Positions 43,108-52,169 of a stretch of DNA of 64,000 nt are shown in pieces. Position numbers and translations under genes: made by a program. This DNA comes from SB11 sp035906255. GTDB taxonomy: Bacteria > Bacteroidota > Bacteroidia > UBA8524. The first letter of the stretch is position 1. Each line of letters begins with the position of its first letter. The DNA lies in the NCBI GenBank assembly GCA_035906255.1, contig JAMIFM010000008.1, positions 1-64,000 on the forward strand, written 5' to 3'. A model generated the notes under the pieces. It was not told where the DNA came from, made no database searches, and worked only from the letters and a program-made list of their open reading frames with translations.

Positions 43108-43767
43108 CTATCTGAAAAGATTGATTATCAAGGTTACTGCCACCAAAATATATACTATGGCCACAAACCGGTTCATCCACATAATAAACTTATCGGTAAG
43201 CCTGTCTTTAATCTTATGCGCCCCAAGCGCAATCATACTTTCAGTAAAAAATATGCCGCATAGCGCACAGCAAAAAAACAATATATTTTGATTGAGGTTA
43301 TACCCCATTTCGCCTGTGGTGTAAGTTGATATGGCTGCCCAAGCAAAAAAGTTGGCAGGATTAAGCACATTTAATAAAAACCCTTTGCCAAAATAATACA
43401 CCATCCCCTTAAAACTGATAGGGGTTGCTGCGGCTGATTTATCAATAGGCTTTTTGGCATGAAAGAGCGTATATCCGCCCAACAACATTAAAAAAGAAAT
43501 GGCCGCCAATTGCACCCAACGGCTGCTTAGGTCTCCTTCGGCAAATAAGCTGGTGCCTAATAAAGCAAAGGTGATAAACAAAATATCAGAAGCAATTACA
43601 CCGATAGCAATGGTAATACCGGTTCTATAACTACCCTTAATACTGTTTTGTATAAGGGCAAAAAATACCGCGCCCAGTCCCATGCTGAGTCCTAAACCTG
43701 TGGCAAAACCTTTAAAAACGATACTTATAGTGTGCACTCGTGGGGCGAAGATACTGAATGCACCCAT
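43108..43767 (-). CDS. LysE-family amino-acid exporter
   Basis: A 219-residue membrane protein with six helices. The N-terminal FATGLGLSMGLGAVFFALIQNSIKGSYRTGITIAIGVIASDILF and LLGGYTLFHAKKP with LNVLNPANFFAWAA match the LysE/RhtB exporter pattern common in Bacteroidota. Such proteins export basic or neutral amino acids; the substrate cannot be told. It is a single gene, divergent from rbfA. Confidence 0.85.
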   Translation of the reverse strand: MGAFSIFAPRVHTISIVFKGFATGLGLSMGLGAVFFALIQNSIKGSYRTGITIAIGVIASDILFITFALLGTSLFAEGDLSSRWVQLAAISFLMLLGGYTLFHAKKPIDKSAAATPISFKGMVYYFGKGFLLNVLNPANFFAWAAISTYTTGEMGYNLNQNILFFCCALCGIFFTESMIALGAHKIKDRLTDKFIMWMNRFVAIVYILVAVTLIINLFR

Positions 43768-43947
43768 TATTTAAACAATATTTACTGCATAAATGCCTAT
43801 TCCATCGTTTGGATTTGCCCGTAATCCATTCAGGTTAGTCAAGTGATGCAGACTATTTTAACTTATTATCTGTAAGCTGTTTAAATCTTTTTGGCGCAAG
43901 GTTTGTTGTATATACATAAAAGTGATAGATATTTGTAAGTTAGTTTT

Positions 43948-44331
43948 ATGGACAGCCGAAGGCAGGAAAAATTCGCGAAACTTATTCAGCGCGACTTGGG
44001 GGATATTTTCCTCCAAAAAACATCCTCATTATTTAAGGGTAATTTTATTACCATTAGTGGGGTAAAAGTATCGCCCGATTTGGGCTATGCCAAAGTATAT
44101 CTTAGCTTTTTTAAAGCAGAAAACCCAAACGATTTGTTGGATGTTGTGCAATTACATACCAAAGAAATAAGGCATGAACTTGCTGCCAAAATAAAAAATC
44201 AGGTACGCAAAATACCTGAGCTTGAATTTTATATTGACGATAGCTTGGATTATGTGGAACGCATGGAAGGTGTGTTTAAAAAGATTAAAGACGACGAGCA
44301 ACGCACGATAGCCCATCAAAGCAAAGGATAA
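43948..44331 (+). CDS. rbfA: Ribosome-binding factor A
   Basis: A 127-residue KH-like fold protein that helps mature the 30S subunit and is needed in the cold. RRQEKFAKLIQRDLGDIF, ITISGVKVSPDLGYAKVYLSFF and PELEFYIDDSLDYVERME are the family blocks. Length is normal. A methyltransferase gene follows 11 bases later and is probably co-transcribed. Confidence 0.95.
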   Translation: MDSRRQEKFAKLIQRDLGDIFLQKTSSLFKGNFITISGVKVSPDLGYAKVYLSFFKAENPNDLLDVVQLHTKEIRHELAAKIKNQVRKIPELEFYIDDSLDYVERMEGVFKKIKDDEQRTIAHQSKG

Positions 44332-44342
44332 CAGGTAAGGCA

Positions 44343-45149
44343 ATGGATTGTCAACGGATTGATACGGTATTGGCCAAAGTTTTTAACAGCAATACCAAAC
44401 AAAAACAAATGTTTTATTGGCTGCTCGACTTTTTCTTATTGAAAAGCTGGCACGTGCACAGGGAGCTGAAAATATGGTCTCAGGCCAACAAACACCCCTC
44501 TCATATTCTTGATGCAGGCTCGGGCTATGGGCAATACTCGTACTTTATGTCAAAACTAAGTCCGCAGTATAATATTACTGCCATGGACTTGCGCCAAAAT
44601 GCTATTTGTGAGTGTAACCAGTTTTTTAGGAGACGCGGTATGACCAATATATTTTGCCGTAGCGGTAATTTGCTTGAGCTTGACCAGCCTAATTCTTTTG
44701 ATTTGATTTTGGCCGTTGATGTGATGGAATATATTGAGGATGATACCACATTGTTTAAGTTGTTTTACGAAGACCTTAAGGACAATGGCAACCTGCTTAT
44801 ATTTACCCAAGCATCTAAACGCAACGAAAGACCTACTGAGTGCATGAGTACCGGTATGCACGGCGATAAGGTGCGTATTGGGTATGATATGGCCGAGCTT
44901 AAAGAGCGTTTACGCAAAGTGGGCTTTAAAAAAGTACGCGCACGTTATTCATACGGCAAAGCGGGTAAATTATCGTGGGCTCTCTCAATGAAAGTTCCGT
45001 TTAGATTGCTAAATATTTCAAAGTTGTTTCTGATAATTCTTCCGGTTTATTATGCAGTAATGCTGCCTGTGTGTTTGTTACTTAACTATCTTGATACACA
45101 CGTGGGTCACTTAAACGGTACCGGATTACTGCTAAAAGCCTATAAATAA
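44343..45149 (+). CDS. Class I SAM-dependent methyltransferase
   Basis: A 268-residue protein with a Rossmann methyltransferase core: ILDAGSGYGQYSYFMSKL (motif I), ITAMDLRQNAICECNQFF, FDLILAVDVMEYIEDDTTL and DNGNLLIFTQ. The C-terminal 60 residues contain a hydrophobic stretch (FLIILPVYYAVMLPVCLLL), so the protein may sit at the membrane. Substrate unknown. It lies between rbfA and a LolCE-type permease. Confidence 0.88.
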   Translation: MDCQRIDTVLAKVFNSNTKQKQMFYWLLDFFLLKSWHVHRELKIWSQANKHPSHILDAGSGYGQYSYFMSKLSPQYNITAMDLRQNAICECNQFFRRRGMTNIFCRSGNLLELDQPNSFDLILAVDVMEYIEDDTTLFKLFYEDLKDNGNLLIFTQASKRNERPTECMSTGMHGDKVRIGYDMAELKERLRKVGFKKVRARYSYGKAGKLSWALSMKVPFRLLNISKLFLIILPVYYAVMLPVCLLLNYLDTHVGHLNGTGLLLKAYK

Positions 45150-45256
45150 GGTTCCTCTAAATTTTTTCACAATACCTTTTCTGCGTATTGTTTTGGTGTT
45201 TTAAATACTACCATACAAACGCCTAAAACCTTATTTTTGCCTCAAAGCCCATACGT

Positions 45257-46483
45257 TTGAACCTTTCTAACTTTATATCGCGCAGGTACCTGTTTTCAAA
45301 AAACAACAAAAACGCCATTAACATTATTTCGGGTATCTCTGTGGCGGGTTTTGCAGTCGGCTCGTTTGCTTTGGTGGTAGTACTTTCGGTATTTAACGGG
45401 TTTGAAAGTTTGGTTACATCGCTATTCAACTCGTTTGACCCCGATTTAAAAATTATTGCAGCCGAAGGCAAGGTGTTTAGCCCTGATACTGCCAAGTTAC
45501 CCCAGTTGAAAAAAATTGACGGTGTATTGCACATTACCGAAGTATTGGAAGAGAAGGCGGTGCTTAAATACGACGATAAGCAAACCAAAGCAACTATAAA
45601 GGGCGTAGGCGAAGGTTTTGAGAAACATACAGGCATTGACACTATGATGGTTGACGGTAACCTTGTGTTAAAAGATAAAGAAAACCAGTATGCCGTATTA
45701 GGCTATGGTATTGCACGCTACCTATCTGTAAACGTTGACAATTTTTTCATTCCTATTACAGTATTTACCGCCAAACGGGGTGATGTTACTTCGCTTGACC
45801 CTGAAAACGCGTTGGTAAAAAAGCAAATAACACCCGCAGGTGTTTTTAGTATTGAAGAAAACATCAACGATGAGTTTGTAATAGTACCCATTGATTTTGC
45901 CCGCCAATTGCTTGAATACAAAACTGAAATATCAGCGTATGAGGTAGTGTTGAAGCCGGGCACCAACATGCAAAAAGTTCAACGGCAAATGCAGGAAGTG
46001 CTGGGCAACGGCTTTGTGGTTAAAAACCGCTACCAACTGCAAGAGGTTTTGTACAAGGTTTTTAATACCGAGCGTTGGGCTACTTACTTTATCCTTACCT
46101 TTATATTGCTGGTAGCGGCATTTAATGTAATAGGGTCGCTCACAATGTTGGTGATTGATAAAAAGGGTGATATATCAGTATTAAAAAGTATAGGAGCAAG
46201 TGACGGGCTGATACGCAGTATCTTTTTTAAAGAAGGCTTACTGATAGCCCTTATAGGAGCGATTGTGGGTATAGGATTAGGTGTACTGGTATGCTGGCTG
46301 CAACAAACCTATGGCTTTATCACATTAGGAAATCAGGGTACGTTTGTGGTAAGCAATTACCCTGTGAAAATGAAAGCATTTGATATATTGCTGGTATTTT
46401 TTACCACCCTTATTTTAGGTGCAGTTACATCTATGTACCCTGCCCTTAAATCATCAAAACAAGAAATGTATTTTGGAAAATAA
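45257..46483 (+). CDS. FtsX/LolCE-type ABC transporter permease
   Basis: A 408-residue membrane protein. The N-terminal helix (NAINIISGISVAGFAVGSFALVVVLSVFNGFE), a long periplasmic MacB-like domain and three C-terminal helices (TYFILTFILLVAAFNVIGSLTMLVIDKKGDISVLKSIGA, then two more) fit the LolC/LolE family. That family moves lipoproteins off the inner membrane; the call could also be another FtsX-like permease. The start is TTG 45257 just downstream of TATTTTTG (45232-45239). No ATPase gene is adjacent. pth follows 6 bases later. Confidence 0.88.
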   Translation: MNLSNFISRRYLFSKNNKNAINIISGISVAGFAVGSFALVVVLSVFNGFESLVTSLFNSFDPDLKIIAAEGKVFSPDTAKLPQLKKIDGVLHITEVLEEKAVLKYDDKQTKATIKGVGEGFEKHTGIDTMMVDGNLVLKDKENQYAVLGYGIARYLSVNVDNFFIPITVFTAKRGDVTSLDPENALVKKQITPAGVFSIEENINDEFVIVPIDFARQLLEYKTEISAYEVVLKPGTNMQKVQRQMQEVLGNGFVVKNRYQLQEVLYKVFNTERWATYFILTFILLVAAFNVIGSLTMLVIDKKGDISVLKSIGASDGLIRSIFFKEGLLIALIGAIVGIGLGVLVCWLQQTYGFITLGNQGTFVVSNYPVKMKAFDILLVFFTTLILGAVTSMYPALKSSKQEMYFGK

Positions 46484-46489
46484 ACGGGT

Positions 46490-47050
46490 ATGAAGTACTT
46501 AATAGCGGGTTTGGGAAATGTGGGTGCCGAATACGAGTTTACAAGGCACAATATTGGCTTTGAGGTGCTGAATGAAATAGCTAAACGCCTTGAGGTACAA
46601 TTTGAAGTAGGCCGCCACGCCTATGTGGCCGAAGCACGCCACAAAGGCCGTACACTTTTATTAGTGAAGCCTACTACTTATATGAATTTGAGCGGCAAAG
46701 CACTTGCCTACTGGAAAGCCGAACTGAAAGTAGAGTTGGCTAATATTATGGTTGTTACTGACGACCTTTCGCTGCCGTTTGGCAAAATGCGTATGCGTGG
46801 CAAAGGTAGCGATGGCGGGCACAATGGTCTTAAAAACATTACCGAGGTTTTGCAAAACCCCAACTACCCGCGATTGAGGTTTGGCATCAGCGATAATTTT
46901 GCTAAAGGCAGGCAAATTGATTATGTGCTTGGAAAATGGAACACTGAGGAGCAAAAAGACCTTGATGCCCATATACAGCGTGCAGCCGATGCAATTTTAT
47001 CATACGCCACCGTTGGCATTGAGCGAACGATGAATGTATATAATACCTGA
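46490..47050 (+). CDS. pth: Peptidyl-tRNA hydrolase
   Basis: A 186-residue hydrolase that frees tRNA from stalled peptidyl-tRNA. YLIAGLGNVGAEYEFTRHNIGFEVL holds the catalytic His. LLVKPTTYMNLSGKAL, MVVTDDLSLPFGKMRMRGKGSDGGHNGLKNI and PRLRFGI are present. It lies 6 bases after the permease stop codon and probably shares its transcript. Confidence 0.97.
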   Translation: MKYLIAGLGNVGAEYEFTRHNIGFEVLNEIAKRLEVQFEVGRHAYVAEARHKGRTLLLVKPTTYMNLSGKALAYWKAELKVELANIMVVTDDLSLPFGKMRMRGKGSDGGHNGLKNITEVLQNPNYPRLRFGISDNFAKGRQIDYVLGKWNTEEQKDLDAHIQRAADAILSYATVGIERTMNVYNT

Positions 47051-47141
47051 TTACTTTTAATACATAAAGTAAAACACCCCCTTAATCGGCGTTTTTCTGC
47101 ACTCTGTCAATAATTAATGCCCTCTTAATATACATAACTGC

Positions 47142-47149
47142 TAATTTTG
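47142..47149 (+). promoter_or_regulatory. -7 promoter box of the CPBP protease gene
   Basis: TAATTTTG matches TAnnTTTG and lies 8 bases before the TTG start at 47158. Confidence 0.45.
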
Positions 47150-47157
47150 TTGCCGTT

Positions 47158-47862
47158 TTGCAGATATTCATTGCCGCATACTCCCTATTTCTGGCAGGCT
47201 TTGCCTTGTACTTTCTTTTATTGTATAACAGAAAAAAAGTAGAGAATTACCTGTGGCTGAAATACGGCACCTATAAAGCCAACCAACTATATGTAGGGCT
47301 TGAAAAATTTACAGGCTTTATTACTATGATGGTGCTGCCCCTTACTGTCCTTCCCTTTCTAAAAGATTTCAATACCCAAACTTTAGGGTTAGAGTTTACC
47401 AATGTATCACTCACATTTATGTGGTGGGGTATATTGGGTGGTTTGGTGCTTATTGTAAACCTGATACGTGCCGGAAAACCTGCCAATTATGCTTTATACC
47501 CTCAAATACGCACCCAACAATGGTCATTGAGCTTGCTTGCTTATTATTTATTTGGCTGGGCACTTTATCTGCTGGGGTATGAGTTTTTGTTCAGGGGGGT
47601 ATTGTTCTTTTCAGGAATCAAGATTTTGCCATTGTGGCTAAACATTACCATTAACTGCATATTGTATGCTTTGGCACATTTGCCAAAAGGCAGGCTTGAA
47701 ATTATTGCCTCACTACCTTTTGGGGTGGTACTATGCCTTGTTAGCTGGCACACAGGTAATTTTTGGGCAGCTTGGCTTATACATCTTACATTGGCCGTTT
47801 CTAACAGTATGATAGCGTTGAAGGCTAATCCGGAAATGACAGTGAATTTGAAAAAGTTATAA
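47158..47862 (+). CDS. CPBP-family intramembrane metalloprotease
   Basis: A 234-residue membrane protein with about seven helices. The three CPBP (Rce1/CAAX-protease-like) motifs can be seen: GYEFLFRGVLFFSG (Glu and Arg), ILYALAHLPKG (His) and AAWLIHLTLAVSNS (His and Asn). The first motif has one Glu where many members have two. Members cut membrane proteins or mature bacteriocins; the role here is unknown. The start is TTG 47158. Confidence 0.85.
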   Translation: MQIFIAAYSLFLAGFALYFLLLYNRKKVENYLWLKYGTYKANQLYVGLEKFTGFITMMVLPLTVLPFLKDFNTQTLGLEFTNVSLTFMWWGILGGLVLIVNLIRAGKPANYALYPQIRTQQWSLSLLAYYLFGWALYLLGYEFLFRGVLFFSGIKILPLWLNITINCILYALAHLPKGRLEIIASLPFGVVLCLVSWHTGNFWAAWLIHLTLAVSNSMIALKANPEMTVNLKKL

Positions 47863-47892
47863 CTAATACGTTTAGTGAAGGGGGGTTGACAG

Positions 47893-48882
47893 ATGAAGAT
47901 TTTTATAACAGGAGCAACGGGATACATAGGGCGGCAAGTAGCATTGCACCTTGCAAACAAAGGACACGTGCTGCATGCATTGGTACGAAGCAAGCAAAAA
48001 GCACAATTACTGCAACACCCTAATATTGTTTTGTTTGAGGGAGATTTACACCAAGCCGAACAATTGCAAACAGCGGCAGCAAATTGCGACGTATGCCTTC
48101 ACGCTGCTGCATACGCAGCCATTTATACCAAGCAAAAAGAATTATTTGAAGAAATAAACATCAACGGAACCAAAAACGTATTTGCAGCGGCTAAAGCCAA
48201 TGGTATAAAACGGTTTATCCTTATCTCTTCGGCTGGTATTTACGGCCCCAGTGAGGGTAATACTCCCGTAACCGAAAAATCAGTACGCAAGGTTACTTTT
48301 TTTAATGAGTACGAGCGTACAAAAGCCATTGCCGACGATTGGGTTTTGGAACAAAACAGCTCTGAAATGCAAACATTATCGTTAAATCTAACCCGTGTTT
48401 ACGGCCCCGGTCAATTAACTGAGGCTAATGCAGGGACGCGCCTTATACAACAGGTGATGCAAGGCTGGCGGATAATTCCCGGTGATGGTAAAAACATCGG
48501 CAATTATGTTTTTATTGATGATATACTGATAGCGTGTGAAAACGCCCTAACCATGGGCAAAGGCGGAAACCGTTATATTATTGGCGGTGAAAACCTTAGT
48601 TTTGATGAATATTTTGGGGTTGTAAAACAGGCCACCAATGCCCGTCAGAAAATGATACACACCCCTGTGTGGCTGATTATGGCAGTATCATACATAATGT
48701 TGTTACTGGCGCATCTCGGCCGCACCCCGTTAATAACCCCGCAATGGGCAAAACGGTACATGAAAAACTGGATTTTAGACAGTACTAAAGCCCAAACCGA
48801 ATTGAACCACTCCCCTACTGTTTTTATGGATGGGGTGAAAAAAACCGTAGCATGGCTGCAAAATGGCAGCACTTTAAACTAA
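47893..48882 (+). CDS. NAD-dependent epimerase/dehydratase (extended SDR)
   Basis: A 329-residue extended short-chain dehydrogenase. FITGATGYIGRQVALHL is the NAD-binding loop (GxxGxxG), ISSAGIYGPSEG and NEYERTKAIADDWVLE contain the catalytic Ser, Tyr and Lys, and NLTRVYGPGQ follows. The C-terminal region (PVWLIMAVSYIMLLLAHLG) is hydrophobic, as in 3-beta-hydroxysteroid dehydrogenase-like members, so a lipid or sterol-like substrate is possible. A second SDR gene follows 4 bases later. Confidence 0.9.
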   Translation: MKIFITGATGYIGRQVALHLANKGHVLHALVRSKQKAQLLQHPNIVLFEGDLHQAEQLQTAAANCDVCLHAAAYAAIYTKQKELFEEININGTKNVFAAAKANGIKRFILISSAGIYGPSEGNTPVTEKSVRKVTFFNEYERTKAIADDWVLEQNSSEMQTLSLNLTRVYGPGQLTEANAGTRLIQQVMQGWRIIPGDGKNIGNYVFIDDILIACENALTMGKGGNRYIIGGENLSFDEYFGVVKQATNARQKMIHTPVWLIMAVSYIMLLLAHLGRTPLITPQWAKRYMKNWILDSTKAQTELNHSPTVFMDGVKKTVAWLQNGSTLN

Positions 48883-48886
48883 AACT

Positions 48887-49684
48887 GTGACTCAACAAAC
48901 AAACTATGTATTGATAACAGGAGCCGGTGCCGGACTTGGCCGCTGCCTTGCTCTTGAAATGGCAACACAAGGACATTCCCTTATTCTTTTATCGTTATTG
49001 CAAGGTGAGTTAAACAGTGTTAAAGCTGAAATACTGTTAAAACATCCTTCTTTGGCTATCGAAACGCTCGCGTTGGATGTATTGCAACCCAACGCAGCAG
49101 ATACTGTTGATGCTTGGCTAACAGAAAATAATTTTGCCCTTAAAGGATTGATAAATAATGTAGGGATGGGCTATACCGCCAACTATGAGGTAACGGATGC
49201 TGCTTTTTTCCAAAAGCTGTTACAACTAAATATTGTTTTTACTCATAACCTTACGCACAAGCTGATACTCCGTTTAATAGAAAACGCTCCGTCGTTTATT
49301 CTGAACGTAGCCAGTATGGCGGCTTTTTTCCCTTTGCCTTACAAGGCTTTATACTCAGCCTCAAAATCGTTTATTTTAACCTTCTCAAAAGCATTACGGG
49401 CTGAAATGTGGGACAATAAAGTACAGGTGAGTTGCCTGTGCCCCGGTCCTATGATTACTAACAACGAAGTACGCGAGCGGATAAAAAACATCGGCTGGCG
49501 CAAATACATCACCAACATATCCGAGCCGGAGGAGATAGCCAAAGTAGCTGTAAAAGGACTTGCCACAAACAAAGCAGTGATATTACCCACCCTAAACGAT
49601 AATATTACTGTTGTAGCAAAACGCATCATCCCCGCCCCCATCTTATCATGGTTGTTGCGGGTGTTGTCGAAAAACACGTATTAG
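48887..49684 (+). CDS. Short-chain dehydrogenase/reductase (classical SDR)
   Basis: A 265-residue classical SDR. LITGAGAGLGRCLALEM (NAD(P) loop), LINNVGMG, the catalytic SMAAFFPLPYKALYSASKSF block (Ser, Tyr, Lys) and LCPGPMITN are present. Start GTG 48887, 4 bases after the upstream epimerase gene, so the pair probably works in one pathway. The layout resembles 17-beta-hydroxysteroid or ketoacyl reductases; substrate unknown. Confidence 0.9.
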   Translation: MTQQTNYVLITGAGAGLGRCLALEMATQGHSLILLSLLQGELNSVKAEILLKHPSLAIETLALDVLQPNAADTVDAWLTENNFALKGLINNVGMGYTANYEVTDAAFFQKLLQLNIVFTHNLTHKLILRLIENAPSFILNVASMAAFFPLPYKALYSASKSFILTFSKALRAEMWDNKVQVSCLCPGPMITNNEVRERIKNIGWRKYITNISEPEEIAKVAVKGLATNKAVILPTLNDNITVVAKRIIPAPILSWLLRVLSKNTY

Positions 49685-49726
49685 TGTTGTCTAACTGATG
49701 TATTGTCGTAATAAGGCATCCCTTTA

Positions 49727-49838
49727 CGTCATTGCGAACGGGCATAATCAAAAATTAAGGAATACTGATTAAGAGATAGTGAAGCAATCCCAATGAAACC
49801 GTTACAAACGGATTGCTTCGGGAGACCTCGCAATGACG
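49727..49838. repeat. 112-base palindromic element, MITE-like
   Basis: Outer arms CGTCATTGCGA (49727-49737) and TCGCAATGACG (49828-49838), inner arms GAAGCAATCC (49781-49790) and GGATTGCTTC (49810-49819), and a central CCGTT/AACGG. It lies between convergent genes. This GAAGCAATCC/TCGCAATGACG pattern is seen as a dispersed intergenic repeat in many bacterial genomes. No coding frame. Confidence 0.7.
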
Positions 49839-49896
49839 AAATATCGCGTACGGTTGTAGGTTATAAACATCTCCGAGTCAAATTCGGCATAGCAAG

Positions 49897-50952
49897 TTAT
49901 TTCGCCGCTTCAGCTACTTTTTTAACGGCAGCATCATACACACGACGCATACCTTCTTCTGTGCTGATTTTGGGATACCAGTTAAACTTGTTGTTTACGT
50001 ACTCCATGTTGGCATAACGGCTATGAACACCCACAGGTTTATCCAACAATGGCTTAATAACAGGCTCGTAGCCTGCAAACTTGGTAAACAATTCAATAAT
50101 TTCAAGGAAGCTGGTTAGTTTACCAGAGCCGATATTAATGGCCGAACCATCGCTAATGTTATCCAGTGCCATCAAAATACAATCAATACAATCGTCTATA
50201 TGCACAAAGTCGCGGCCCTGTTTGCCACTTCCCCATACCTCAAAGGGGTCTTCTTTTTTGGCTGCACGGGCAGCAATGGCCGGAACTGGGTAAGTAAGGT
50301 CTTGGTCTTCGCCGTAACCGCTAAAGGGGCGTACACAAGCTACTGAAATACCATAGTATTTAGCTGCAATACGGGCAAGGTATTCACCGGTTAGTTTACT
50401 CCAACCGTAAGTCATATCAGGTTGTCCAAGACTACCGTCAAAACTGATGTCGCTTTCGCTCAACGCTATTGCGTGGTCAGTAGTTTGTAAATCCACAGGA
50501 TAAGCCGCGCTGCTGCTGGGGAACATTACCCTTTTGGGCTTATAGTTACATACCCAATAAAAAAACTCGGCATCTATACTTAAATCTAACGCAACCATCA
50601 TCGGGTCACCATCAATTTTAGAGCGTCCGCCAACAATTGCAGCAAAGTGAAATGTATCGGTAAACTTGGGATAACTAAATCCGTAAGTATCGTTTATATG
50701 GTTGTGGTTATTGGTAATGTTACGCAAGAATGTACGGAAATCACCTTCCCAATATATCATGCGACCACCCATAAACAGTTTCAAGTCCTGATGTACGGTG
50801 TGCTCGGTGTTTTCCAGCCACTCTTCGGGGCGTGGAGTACCTGCACTTAAATCATCAATAACAAAAAGTATATCGTTGGTAGTTTTAAGCAAGCGTTTCA
50901 CAAGGTTTCTTCCAACAAAACCACAGCCGCCTGATACTAAGTGAATGTTCAT
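49897..50952 (-). CDS. NAD-dependent epimerase/dehydratase (nucleotide-sugar type)
   Basis: A 351-residue extended SDR. VSGGCGFVGRNLVKRLL (NAD loop), FPSSSAAYP and TYGWSKLTGEYLARIAAKYYG (catalytic Tyr and Lys), CVRPFSGYGEDQD and GRDFVHIDDCIDCILMAL are typical of GDP- or UDP-sugar epimerases and dehydratases. The ATG at 50952 is 18 bases after a promoter, better than 50973. It is probably for surface polysaccharide, but the exact sugar cannot be assigned. Confidence 0.9.
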   Translation of the reverse strand: MNIHLVSGGCGFVGRNLVKRLLKTTNDILFVIDDLSAGTPRPEEWLENTEHTVHQDLKLFMGGRMIYWEGDFRTFLRNITNNHNHINDTYGFSYPKFTDTFHFAAIVGGRSKIDGDPMMVALDLSIDAEFFYWVCNYKPKRVMFPSSSAAYPVDLQTTDHAIALSESDISFDGSLGQPDMTYGWSKLTGEYLARIAAKYYGISVACVRPFSGYGEDQDLTYPVPAIAARAAKKEDPFEVWGSGKQGRDFVHIDDCIDCILMALDNISDGSAINIGSGKLTSFLEIIELFTKFAGYEPVIKPLLDKPVGVHSRYANMEYVNNKFNWYPKISTEEGMRRVYDAAVKKVAEAAK

Positions 50953-50970
50953 CCGTTTTTCTATTTTCTG

Positions 50971-51000
50971 CAAAAGTACAATTTACCTTCTATTGGCAAA
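50971..51000 (-). promoter_or_regulatory. Promoter of the sugar epimerase gene
   Basis: On the minus strand TTTG (51000-50997) and TACTTTTG (50978-50971) are 18 bases apart, 18 bases before ATG 50952. It supports the shorter start. Confidence 0.7.
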
Positions 51001-51050
51001 GATGTTGTTTTAAAACAATACGTTGGCTTTACAATGCCTTATTGTTAGAA

Positions 51051-51386
51051 TTACTTTGATTTCTTTTTGGGTGTTACCACAATAGCAGCAACATTCACCA
51101 TTGACTTTTCAGCCCAATCTTTCCAACGGTCTGAATATTCGTGAGGTACTTGCGCCCATCCGTTCATAGCCCTGCCATCCATCGGACTAAACATTTGCAC
51201 ACCGTCAAGAGCCAATGCCTCATTTAGTTCAGCTTCAGGTAGTTTAAATACCATAAAATCTTTCCAAAACATTACACCCGCTTTGCCGTTTGGGGCTTTT
51301 AAGCACATGGCACCAAACATTTTGCTTTTAGCCGCGTTAGGAATGGTGTCGGCTATTTGGTGGTATAGTTCCTCGGCTTTTGTCAT
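51051..51386 (-). CDS. TfoX N-terminal-domain protein
   Basis: A 111-residue protein from ATG 51386. MTKAEELYHQIADTI, SKMFGAMCLKAPNGKAGVMFWKDFMVFKL and FSPMDGRAMNGWAQVP fit the single-domain TfoX/Sxy N-terminal family, relatives of a competence regulator. Stand-alone copies have no assigned role. The C-terminus is lysine-rich. Confidence 0.85.
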   Translation of the reverse strand: MTKAEELYHQIADTIPNAAKSKMFGAMCLKAPNGKAGVMFWKDFMVFKLPEAELNEALALDGVQMFSPMDGRAMNGWAQVPHEYSDRWKDWAEKSMVNVAAIVVTPKKKSK

Positions 51387-51502
51387 ACTGCAAAGTTTCA
51401 AAAATTATGCAATTAAGCAATGTACTTGTTTGCCATTATCTGTGTTTAAAAACTTATAACGGACTTATACTAACTAAAGCTGTTTAGCTAAAGCTTTTTG
51501 CA

Positions 51503-51510
51503 TAATTTTG
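51503..51510 (+). promoter_or_regulatory. -7 promoter box of the first tandem lipoprotein gene
   Basis: TAATTTTG matches TAnnTTTG and lies 20 bases before ATG 51531, supporting that start over 51498, which lies upstream of the box. Confidence 0.5.
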
Positions 51511-51530
51511 AAAACGAATTAAAACCCCTA

Positions 51531-52109
51531 ATGAATAGATCCCTGTTTTTATTACTCTCACTTTTAACGATAGTGTGGGGTGGTTGTGGTGCGGCAAAGC
51601 GTGCCCGTATTGAAAAAACGAGACAGCTTCACGCGTTAACAATAGATGATTTTCACAGCTTTTTGGGGGTAAAAAAGCACTATACCTATGATAGTGCGAT
51701 TAATGTTTGGGGCGAACCGGGTAAAGAAGAAACCAACGAAGGGTCAAAAATCAATTATGCGTCGATGTACTACTACGGCGAGTATGGCGAAAAGCTGTTT
51801 TCGCTCACCTATGATAAACGTAATTATACACTGAATTATATAAGGGTTACGGGCAGCAACGAAATTAGTTACCGCAGCACCCGTGAGTTTTTTAAAAAAT
51901 GTGGTGTAAATGATATTAAACTTCAATTTTTGGGAATGCCTCGCGATAGTATTGTGAGTGTTTTTGGTGAGCCTACCCGCACCCAAAAAAGCGAACTGGA
52001 ATATCAAAAAGGGGGAATAACGGTTACGTTCTTATGTCCCGAATTTTCAGGCGGTTTTTGTGATGAGATTCTTGTTTTTTGGAACTATTACTACAAAGAA
52101 CAAGAATAA
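51531..52109 (+). CDS. Hypothetical lipoprotein A of a tandem paralogous pair
   Basis: A 192-residue lipoprotein: signal MNRSLFLLLSLLTIVWGGC with the lipobox Cys at residue 19. The mature part seems to hold two similar modules, each with a Gly-x-Pro turn followed by strands (NVWGEPGKEETNEG... and SVFGEPTRTQKSELEY...), a layout reminiscent of BamE/SmpA-like domains. The C-terminus DEILVFWNYYYKEQE is shared with the next gene. Function unknown. Confidence 0.82.
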   Translation: MNRSLFLLLSLLTIVWGGCGAAKRARIEKTRQLHALTIDDFHSFLGVKKHYTYDSAINVWGEPGKEETNEGSKINYASMYYYGEYGEKLFSLTYDKRNYTLNYIRVTGSNEISYRSTREFFKKCGVNDIKLQFLGMPRDSIVSVFGEPTRTQKSELEYQKGGITVTFLCPEFSGGFCDEILVFWNYYYKEQE

Positions 52110-52169
52110 AAACCGTGCCGTTTACTTTTTGTATATTACGGGTATTAAAAACTACCTATATATACCACA

